The notes under the pieces were generated by a model that was given only the letters and a program-made list of their open reading frames with translations, made no database searches and was not told where the DNA came from. Below are positions 58,089 through 64,000 of a stretch of 64,000 bases of DNA, piece after piece. The stretch covers positions 183,819 through 247,818 of the forward strand of contig NZ_BMRV01000013.1 of NCBI RefSeq assembly GCF_014648815.1. The letters are read 5' to 3'. Each line of letters starts with the position of its first letter. The first letter of the stretch is position 1. A program made the position numbers and the translations under genes. This DNA comes from Streptomyces flaveolus (lineage in GTDB: Bacteria; Actinomycetota; Actinomycetes; Streptomycetales; Streptomycetaceae).

Positions 58089-58757
58089 TCAGTACGAGCC
58101 GGGGGACGAGGCCGCCCTGTGTGTGTTCAGGATGTCGATGACCTCCTCGTCGCTCACCTGCTCGAAGTCGTCGTACCAGACGCCGACGGCGAGGAAGTCC
58201 GGCGGCTGCCGGAGGCACACGACGTCGTCGGCTTCCGCGCGCATCTCGGCGGCGGCCTCGGGGGCACCGACGGGAACGGCGAGGATCAGCCGGGCCGGGT
58301 TCAGCCGTCGGAGGTGACGGAGGGCGGCGCGTGCGGTGGCACCGGTGGCCAGGCCGTCGTCGACGAGGACCACGGTGCGGCCCTCCACGTCGGGCGTGGA
58401 CCGGTCGCCCCGGTAGAGCAGGGCGCGGCGTCCCAGTTCCGCGCGCTCCCGGGCCACGTCCTGGACGAGGCGGTCCTCGCTGATGCCGAGCAGTTCCAGG
58501 GCCCGCTGGTCGAACAGGGGTGGGTCGTCGCCCACGACCGCGCCGATGCCCGTCTCCGGCCTGCCGGGAAGACCGATCTTGCGTACCACGAGCACGTCCA
58601 TCGGCGCCCCGAGTGCCCGGGCGACTTCGGCGGCCACCGGCACGCCACCGCGAGGCAGTGCGAGGACGACGGCACGGGGCAGCTCGCCGTCGGACGCCCA
58701 CTCCGCGAGCCGCAGCCCGAGTTCCTGGCCGGCCACCCGGCGATTGTGGAATCGCAT
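58089..58757 (-). CDS. Phosphoribosyltransferase-fold protein
   Basis: A 222-residue PRTase-type protein. The PRPP loop is RTVVLVDDGLATGATARAAL; the N-terminal part has AVVLALPRGGVPVAAEVARA. Such proteins occur next to, or fused with, a dienelactone-hydrolase-like domain, as with the next gene. The nucleobase and reaction are not known; the pair is often seen in stress-response islands of actinobacteria. The start at ATG 58757 (MRFHNRRVAGQELG) is the usual start of this family. Confidence 0.88.
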   Translation of the reverse strand: MRFHNRRVAGQELGLRLAEWASDGELPRAVVLALPRGGVPVAAEVARALGAPMDVLVVRKIGLPGRPETGIGAVVGDDPPLFDQRALELLGISEDRLVQDVARERAELGRRALLYRGDRSTPDVEGRTVVLVDDGLATGATARAALRHLRRLNPARLILAVPVGAPEAAAEMRAEADDVVCLRQPPDFLAVGVWYDDFEQVSDEEVIDILNTHRAASSPGSY

Positions 58758-58826
58758 GACCTGATGCCTGCCTCTCTCCCCCGGTGGGAACGGAACGGAC
58801 ACCGCCGCGTCCGGGCCCGCGCGGTG

Positions 58827-59498
58827 TCAGCCGGAGCGGTCGCCGCCGGCTCCTTCGCTCAGCCGGTCACGGAACCAGGCGGCGGCGACTTCGGTGACCT
58901 CTTCCAGGGCGCCGGGCTCGGGGAAAAGATGGGTGGCGCCCGGGACGACGTGGATCCGGTGGAACGGCGCGAGCCGCCGGGCAGCCTCACGATTGAGATC
59001 GAGCACCGTCTGGTCGCTGCCCCCGACGACGAGCAGGACCGGTGCGGCGACCAGGGGAAGGGCATCGCCCGCCAGGTCCGGCCTGCCTCCCCGGGACACC
59101 ACGGCGAACACCGCCGCGGGCCGCTCCGCCGCCGCCAGCAGGGCGGCCGCCGCACCCGTGCTCGCCCCGAACAGACCGACGGGCAGATCGGCCGTGTCCG
59201 GCCTGCCTCCCAGCCAGTCCACGGCATCCGCCAGGCGCCGGGCCAGCAGGGCGACGTCGAAGCGATGCCGGGCCGTGGCGTTGTCCTCGCGCTCCTCGTC
59301 CTGTGTCAGGAGGTCCAGCAGCAGCGTCCCGAACCCCGCTCCGCGCAGACCGGCGGCGACCGCGCGGTTACGGGGGCTGAGCCGTGAGCTGCCGCTGCCG
59401 TGCGCGAACAGGACCATGCCCCGCGCGCCGGGGGGCACGGTGAGATCGCCGTCCAGGGTGGCGCGGTGCGAGGGCACCTTCACGGTTTCGGACGCCAT
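58827..59498 (-). CDS. Alpha/beta hydrolase, dienelactone-hydrolase-like
   Basis: A 223-residue soluble hydrolase. The oxyanion region is GMVLFAHGSGSSRLSPRNRA, the nucleophile elbow GLFGASTGAAAALLAAAERP with Ser in GxSxG, the acid PVLLVVGGSDQTVLDLN and the His VVPGATHLFPEPGALEEV. It lies 69 bases before the phosphoribosyltransferase gene on the same strand and is probably co-transcribed. The substrate is unknown. Confidence 0.88.
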   Translation of the reverse strand: MASETVKVPSHRATLDGDLTVPPGARGMVLFAHGSGSSRLSPRNRAVAAGLRGAGFGTLLLDLLTQDEEREDNATARHRFDVALLARRLADAVDWLGGRPDTADLPVGLFGASTGAAAALLAAAERPAAVFAVVSRGGRPDLAGDALPLVAAPVLLVVGGSDQTVLDLNREAARRLAPFHRIHVVPGATHLFPEPGALEEVTEVAAAWFRDRLSEGAGGDRSG

Positions 59499-59601
59499 GG
59501 CTGTTCATCTCCCCTGAGGCTGTCCGAGGGCCGGGAGGTCCGGGTACCCCGGCCGTGCGGCTCCGTATCCCCGGTGTCGCCCGATCCGCGGGCCCGTTCC
59601 C

Positions 59602-59632
59602 TTGCTGTCGAGTGCACTCCAAGTCCTAGAGT
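59602..59632 (+). promoter_or_regulatory. MerR-type promoter of the aldo/keto reductase gene
   Basis: TTGCTG (59602-59607) and TAGAGT (59627-59632) are separated by 19 bp, the long spacer typical of MerR/SoxR-activated promoters. The spacer contains the perfect palindrome GAGTGCACTC (59610-59619). No MerR gene lies in the window, so the activator is encoded elsewhere. Confidence 0.65.
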
Positions 59633-59670
59633 GACGCTCCCATCCGCCCCACCGACGACGGAGCACCGGC

Positions 59671-60735
59671 ATGCGCTATCGAGTTCTCGGCAAGACCGGT
59701 ATCGAGGTCAGTACCCACTGCCTCGGCACCATGATGTTCGGCGCCGTCGGCAATCCCGACCACGAGGACGGCGCGCGGATCATCCACGCCGCGCTCGACG
59801 CCGGCATCAACTTCGTGGACACCGCCGACATGTACTCGGCCGGCGAGAGCGAGGAGATCGTCGGCAAGGCGCTCAAGGGCAGGCGTGACGACGTCGTGCT
59901 CGCCACCAAGGTCCACTTTCCGCTGACGGAGGGGCGCAACCGCAGCGGCAATTCACGCCGCTGGATCCTCAAGGCCGTCGAGGACAGTCTGCGGCGCCTG
60001 GACACGGACTGGATCGACCTCTACCAGGTGCACCGTCCCGACCACACCACCGACATCGAGGAGACGCTGTCCGTCCTCGGCGACCTGGTGCGGGCGGGCA
60101 AGATCCGGACGTTCGGCTGCTCCACGTTCCCCGCGGAGGACCTCGTCGAGGCCCATCACGTGGCGGAACGCCGCGGGCTGATGCGGCTGCGCACGGAACA
60201 GCCGCCGTACTCGCTGCTCGCGCGCGGCATCGAACGGTCCGTACTGCCCACCGCGCAGCGCCTCGGCATGGGCGTGCTGACCTGGTCACCGCTCGCCTCG
60301 GGATTCCTGTCCGGCGCCTACCGCGAGGGCCGGCACGTCGACCTCACCACCGGCCGCGCCAAGCTCACTCCGCACCGCTTCGACCCCGCCGTACCGGGCA
60401 ACGCGGCGAAGCTCGCGGCCGTCGAGCAGTTCGTCGCCCTGGCCGACGAGGTGGGCTGTACGCTGCCGGAACTCGCCGTCGCCTTCGTACTGGTCCACCC
60501 CGCCGTCACCTCGGTGATCACCGGGCCGCGCACCATGGACCAGCTCACCGCCCTGCTCAAGGGAGCCGACCTGCTGCTCGACGACGCGGTGCTCGACCGG
60601 ATCGACGAGATCGTGGCCCCCGGCACCGATCTCTACCGGGCCGACGGCGTCTGGCAGCCGCCGTCGCTCACCGAGTCCGCCCGGCGCAGGCGCCCGGCCG
60701 GGGAACGTGCGGCCGCGGGATCCCTCGTCCCGTGA
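59671..60735 (+). CDS. Aldo/keto reductase family oxidoreductase
   Basis: A 354-residue NADPH-dependent reductase with a TIM-barrel fold. The catalytic Asp and Tyr are in FVDTADMYSAGESEEIVGKA, the Lys in VVLATKVHFPLTEG and the His in DLYQVHRPDHTTDIEETLSV. Residues TSVITGPRTMDQL near the end belong to the cofactor site. GGAG precedes ATG 59671. The MerR-type promoter suggests induction by an electrophile or oxidant. It ends 22 bases from the convergent kinase gene. Confidence 0.92.
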   Translation: MRYRVLGKTGIEVSTHCLGTMMFGAVGNPDHEDGARIIHAALDAGINFVDTADMYSAGESEEIVGKALKGRRDDVVLATKVHFPLTEGRNRSGNSRRWILKAVEDSLRRLDTDWIDLYQVHRPDHTTDIEETLSVLGDLVRAGKIRTFGCSTFPAEDLVEAHHVAERRGLMRLRTEQPPYSLLARGIERSVLPTAQRLGMGVLTWSPLASGFLSGAYREGRHVDLTTGRAKLTPHRFDPAVPGNAAKLAAVEQFVALADEVGCTLPELAVAFVLVHPAVTSVITGPRTMDQLTALLKGADLLLDDAVLDRIDEIVAPGTDLYRADGVWQPPSLTESARRRRPAGERAAAGSLVP

Positions 60736-60757
60736 GCCGTCCCGGTGCCCGACGTCG

Positions 60758-61330
60758 TCACCCGGCAGCGGCGCTGCCCGCCGTGTGACGGTCGCGCAGG
60801 CGGGCGAAGGCGGTGCGCCGGGGAAGGTGCGGAAGGAAGCTCTTGATCCGCTCGGCGCATTCCCGCGGAGTCGCGGTACTGGTGTCGCACTCCAGGTCGT
60901 AGTCGCCGTGCCGGTGGACGAGGTCGTACTGGAGCGCGGCGAGGCCCACCGGGCGGTCGCCGCGCGCCCGCTCCCGGCGCGTGAGTTCCTCCGGCGGACA
61001 GTGGACGCCCACGAACAGCACGCGCTCGGGGGGCAGCACCGACAGGCAGTCGAGCAGCCGCCACGGCTCGCTGAGCACATGGTCGACGATGACGTCGTTG
61101 CCCACCTCGGCCATGGCCGCGACGGAGCGGTGAAAGCCCATCCTGGTCCGGCGCAGCGCCGTGTCGAGTTCCTCGTCGTCGAGGGCACGCTTGGTGCGCA
61201 TCGCGTTGAAGCCGTCCACCGCCAGGTGGAAGAAGACCCCGTCGTCGAGGACGTCGAGCAGCTCGCGGGCGATGCTCGACTTGCCCGAACTGGACGTGCC
61301 GTTGAGGAAGATGATCCGGCCTGGCGTCAT
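60758..61330 (-). CDS. Chloramphenicol phosphotransferase-like kinase
   Basis: A 190-residue P-loop kinase. Walker A is IIFLNGTSSSGKSSIARELL, followed by the CPT-type FHLAVDGFNAM with the catalytic Asp, and VIVDHVLSEPWRLLDCLSVL. Streptomyces venezuelae CPT phosphorylates chloramphenicol at the 3-hydroxyl; many relatives have unknown small-molecule substrates, so resistance should not be assumed. ATG 61330 lacks a strong ribosome site. It follows the endonuclease/phosphatase-fold gene by 29 bases on the same strand. Confidence 0.85.
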   Translation of the reverse strand: MTPGRIIFLNGTSSSGKSSIARELLDVLDDGVFFHLAVDGFNAMRTKRALDDEELDTALRRTRMGFHRSVAAMAEVGNDVIVDHVLSEPWRLLDCLSVLPPERVLFVGVHCPPEELTRRERARGDRPVGLAALQYDLVHRHGDYDLECDTSTATPRECAERIKSFLPHLPRRTAFARLRDRHTAGSAAAG

Positions 61331-61359
61331 CCGGGCATGATGCCAGACGGCCGGTCGGG

Positions 61360-62193
61360 TCACGTGCGCAGGTCGGCGAGCACCAGGTGGTGGTCCGAGT
61401 GCGGCGTCGGGTGCACGCGGTGCCGGAGCGGGACGATGCCCCGCAGGAAGACGTAGTCGAACTTGCTCTCCCAGTCGGTGGTCGGCCGGCAGGTGCCGAC
61501 GGGCGAGGGACGGCAACCGGGATCCGCGTCCGCGGCCAGTTCCCGGAACGGGTCGAGTTCGGGGGTGTCCGGCACCGCGTTGAAGTCGCCGAGCACGATG
61601 GCACGGTCGTAGCGGGCGACGGCCTCGGCGAGTACGGCGGTCTGGCCGGCCCGGACCGCTTCCTGACGCCGTTGGGCGAGGTGCGTGTCGAAGACCCGGA
61701 CGGAGCGGCCGCCCACCGTCGTGGTGACGGCCAGGTACCCGCGGTCCTCGGAACCGCCGTCGGGGTACTCCACGTTGACGCGGTCCGTCATCGGTGCCGC
61801 CGACAGGAGTGCCTGGCCGAAGGCCCCCGGATTCCACGGCCACCCGCCGCAGCGTCCCCGGTTGTTCAGTACGGATCCGTACGCGACGTGGTAGACCAGC
61901 CCGTGGACGCCTTCCAGGTAGTCGCGGATCCTCTCGACGTCACGTACACACGCCTCCTGCAGACCTATGACCTGCGGCGCGTACGCGGCGATCTCCGCCG
62001 CCCGGTCGGCGTTGCTCTCGTCGCAGGGGTTGCAGATGTTCCACGTCATCACCCGGTTCGGTACGACGTCCTTGACGGCGTCGGCGCGCAGCGGCCCGGC
62101 GACGGGGCCGTCGCCCGGCGCGCTGCGGCCGACGATCAGCAGGCAGGCGATCGCCAACGCGCCCGCGAACCACCAGGTGTTCCTTCCGAGCAC
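61360..62193 (-). CDS. Exported endonuclease/exonuclease/phosphatase-fold protein
   Basis: A 277-residue exported or membrane-anchored protein. One N-terminal hydrophobic segment (TWWFAGALAIACLLIVG) is a signal or anchor. The catalytic EEP core has MTWNICNPCDESNADRAAEI, VIGLQEACVRDVERIRDYL, VRVFDTHLAQRR, AIVLGDFNAVPDTPELDPF, FDYVFLRG and the terminal PHSDHHLVLADL. Relatives cleave DNA, RNA or phospholipids such as sphingomyelin. GTG 62193 is chosen because GGAGG lies five bases upstream; an in-frame ATG at 62238 would add a 15-residue polar leader. Confidence 0.87.
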   Translation of the reverse strand: MLGRNTWWFAGALAIACLLIVGRSAPGDGPVAGPLRADAVKDVVPNRVMTWNICNPCDESNADRAAEIAAYAPQVIGLQEACVRDVERIRDYLEGVHGLVYHVAYGSVLNNRGRCGGWPWNPGAFGQALLSAAPMTDRVNVEYPDGGSEDRGYLAVTTTVGGRSVRVFDTHLAQRRQEAVRAGQTAVLAEAVARYDRAIVLGDFNAVPDTPELDPFRELAADADPGCRPSPVGTCRPTTDWESKFDYVFLRGIVPLRHRVHPTPHSDHHLVLADLRT

Positions 62194-62287
62194 GATCGCC
62201 TCCTCGCTGTGCCCGCACGTGCGGTCCGACGGGTCCACGCACGAGGTTAGGCGACGGACCCGGCCGGCAACATGGGCTTCCGGTCGT

Positions 62288-62947
62288 TCACCCGCCCCGC
62301 GGCAGTCGGTCCACCACCAGCACGACCTCCAGGGTCCGGGGCCCGTGGACGCCTTCCACCCGGTCCAGCTCGATGTCGCTGGTGGCGGACGGGCCGGAGA
62401 TCCAGGTGCTCGGGCGGGTGGGGTCGAGGCGGGGCAGGGCCTGCGGGAGGGAGGCGACGACCTGGGTGCGGGCGTCGACGACGCAGATGTGCACGTCGGG
62501 GACGAGGGTGAGGGCGCGCCGGCCCTGCCCCGGGCCGGCGTCCAGGACGACGGTGCCGGTCTCCGCGACGGCCAGGGCGCAGCCGGTGACCACGGCGTCG
62601 ACGGAGTCGAGCTCCTCCGGGGTCAGGGGGACCTCGTCGAAGTGCTGCCGGGCGTCGGAGGCGGCCAGCCAGTCGCCGGGGAGGCCGGGCGGCACGACGA
62701 CGCTGCGCGCGCCGTGGCCGGCGAGGAGCTCGCCGATCAGTGCCGCCAGACCCTGCCGGGTGGTGCGGTGCACGCCCGCCCGGTAGTCGGCGAGGTTCTC
62801 GTGGAGGAGATCGAGCACCGCGCCGGGGTCGTCCGGTGTGTGGCTGACCAGGTAGTCGCGCGAGACCTCGGGGGCCTCGGGCGCGTCCGCGAGGGCTCTG
62901 CGTACGCGGCCGAGGACACGGTCGCGGGAGGAGGACGGAGGGGTCAT
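62288..62947 (-). CDS. lutC: LUD-domain protein, lactate utilisation protein C
   Basis: A 219-residue cytoplasmic LUD-fold protein, subunit of the LutABC L-lactate oxidation complex. Conserved parts are DSVDAVVTGCALAVAETGTV, VLDAGPGQGRRALTLVPDVH and STWISGPSATSDIELDRVEG. The ATG overlaps the lutB stop (ATGA), showing coupling. The 3' end faces the divergent-side gene at 61360 with no obvious terminator. Confidence 0.93.
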   Translation of the reverse strand: MTPPSSSRDRVLGRVRRALADAPEAPEVSRDYLVSHTPDDPGAVLDLLHENLADYRAGVHRTTRQGLAALIGELLAGHGARSVVVPPGLPGDWLAASDARQHFDEVPLTPEELDSVDAVVTGCALAVAETGTVVLDAGPGQGRRALTLVPDVHICVVDARTQVVASLPQALPRLDPTRPSTWISGPSATSDIELDRVEGVHGPRTLEVVLVVDRLPRGG

Positions 62948-64000
62948 GCGTGGTTCTTCTTCCACCAGTCACGGAACGGTTCGGCGGGCATGTCCGGCAG
63001 ATCACGGCTGTTGGTCCATTGGCGCGCGCCGGGTCCGGGGAGCCGCTTGGGATGCAGCTTGCGCGTCCCGGACGCGAGCCGTTCGCCGGCGGTGAGGGCG
63101 GCCGGGTGGTCGAGGAGCCAGGTCGCCGTCCTCATCGCGGCCCTCTCCAGCCGGTGCCCCTTGCCGCCCTGGTCGGCGACCTTCTCCCGCAGGTGGACCA
63201 GGACTTCGGGGATGTCGATGGCGACCGGGCACACCTCGTAGCAGGCGCCGCACAGCGTGGACGCGTACGGCAGGGAGGCGTCGATGTCGCTGCCGGTGCC
63301 CCGCAGTTGGGGGCTGAGGATGGCGCCGATCGGGCCCGGATACACCGAGCCGTAGGCATGTCCGCCGGCGCGCTCGTAGACCGGGCAGACGTTCAGGCAG
63401 GCCGAGCAGCGGATGCAGCGCAGCGCCTGGCGGCCGACCTCGTCGGCGAGGGTGTCGGTGCGGCCGTTGTCCAGCAGGACCAGGTGGAAGGTGCGCGGGC
63501 CGTCGCCGTCGGTGGTTCCCGTCCACATCGACGTGTACGGGTTCATGCGTTCGGCCGTGGAGGAGCGGGGCAGGAGCTGGAGGAAGACCTCGAGGTCGCG
63601 CCAGGTGGGGATCACCTTCTCGATGCCGACCACGGAGATCAGGGTCTCGGGCAGGGTCAGGCACATGCGGCCGTTGCCCTCGGACTCCACGACGACCAGT
63701 GTGCCGGTCTCGGCGACCATGAAGTTGGCGCCTGAGATGCCGACCTTGGCGCGCAGGAACTTCTCCCGCAGGTGCAGCCGGGCCGCCTCGGCGAGCTCGC
63801 CAGGAGTGTCCGTGAGACCGTCGGGGGCGGGGCGGCCCCACGCGCCCATCTCGGAGCGGAAGATGTCGCGGATCTCGCCCCGGTTGCGGTGGATCGCCGG
63901 CACCAGGATGTGCGAGGGCCGGTCCCTGCCCAGCTGCACGATCAGCTCCGCGAGATCGGTCTCGTAGGCGCGGATGCCCCGGGCCTCCAGCGCCTCGTTG
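62944..64000 (-). CDS. lutB: Iron-sulfur lactate utilisation protein B, 3' part (runs off the window)
   Basis: The last ~351 codons of lutB; the start lies beyond base 64000. An N-terminal LUD-like region contains HILVPAIHRNRGEIRDIF and GISGANFMVAETGTLVVVES. Two 4Fe-4S clusters are bound by IRCSACLNVCPVYERAGG and LCGACYEVCPVAIDIPEVLV. With lutC and presumably lutA outside the window it oxidises L-lactate to pyruvate. It forms an overlapping operon with lutC. Confidence 0.95.
   Translation of the reverse strand, partial: NEALEARGIRAYETDLAELIVQLGRDRPSHILVPAIHRNRGEIRDIFRSEMGAWGRPAPDGLTDTPGELAEAARLHLREKFLRAKVGISGANFMVAETGTLVVVESEGNGRMCLTLPETLISVVGIEKVIPTWRDLEVFLQLLPRSSTAERMNPYTSMWTGTTDGDGPRTFHLVLLDNGRTDTLADEVGRQALRCIRCSACLNVCPVYERAGGHAYGSVYPGPIGAILSPQLRGTGSDIDASLPYASTLCGACYEVCPVAIDIPEVLVHLREKVADQGGKGHRLERAAMRTATWLLDHPAALTAGERLASGTRKLHPKRLPGPGARQWTNSRDLPDMPAEPFRDWWKKNHA

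Overview
The window is GC-rich DNA of the kind found in Streptomyces. Coding frames carry strong third-position GC, GTG starts are common, twin-arginine (Tat) and lipoprotein export signals are frequent, and regulators of the TetR, LacI, RpiR, GntR and IclR families sit among secreted enzymes. I see no rRNA, tRNA, CRISPR array, insertion sequence or phage gene. It reads as accessory catabolic chromosome; the species is not determined.

Layout. 1-1340: a truncated TetR repressor diverging from an EamA exporter across paired operators. 1371-9315: sugar-uptake cassette 1, made of a small lipoprotein, a secreted beta-helix protein, a DeoR/LacI hybrid regulator, an ABC binding protein with two permeases, and a D-2-hydroxyacid dehydrogenase. 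9422-13275: an MmyB-type remnant, Xaa-Pro aminopeptidase, a TrmB/LuxR-like regulator, a DUF2809 membrane protein and a small secreted M15-like protein. 13330-19978: cell-wall sugar recycling, with anhydro-MurNAc kinase, Na+/solute symporter and BadF-type amino-sugar kinase on one strand and RpiR regulator and MurQ etherase on the other. A D-lactate dehydrogenase gene in that operon has been destroyed by an internal deletion. 20066-21335: lipase and a GvpU-like protein.

21465-38385: a second and larger glycan locus. One operon encodes an M60 metallopeptidase, a PL8 polysaccharide lyase and a DUF2264 protein. A LacI regulator and a second hydroxyacid dehydrogenase follow. Diverging from them is an operon of two permeases, a binding lipoprotein, an M1-like peptidase, a beta-helix/F5-8C protein and a Gfo/Idh/MocA oxidoreductase. 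A shared AACCGCTTAC site lies between the -35 and -10 elements of both promoters, which ties the halves into one regulon apparently aimed at a uronic-acid polymer attached to protein. Neither ABC cassette encodes an ATPase.

38370-47228: SGNH hydrolase, DinB-like protein, multicopper oxidase, methyltransferase, a lysyl oxidase with a His/Gly-rich linker, a membrane protein and an MFS exporter. 47417-56728: a histidine-utilisation (hut) cluster with permease, IclR, HutC-like GntR, HutU, HutG, HutD, HutH and a second IclR. GGATCC-centred palindromes are shared by the hutU and hutH/IclR promoters; hutI is absent. 56697-64000: zinc-ribbon protein, TerC, phosphoribosyltransferase, hydrolase, aldo/keto reductase behind a MerR-type promoter, chloramphenicol-phosphotransferase-like kinase, an exported endonuclease/phosphatase-fold protein, lutC and the 3' part of lutB.
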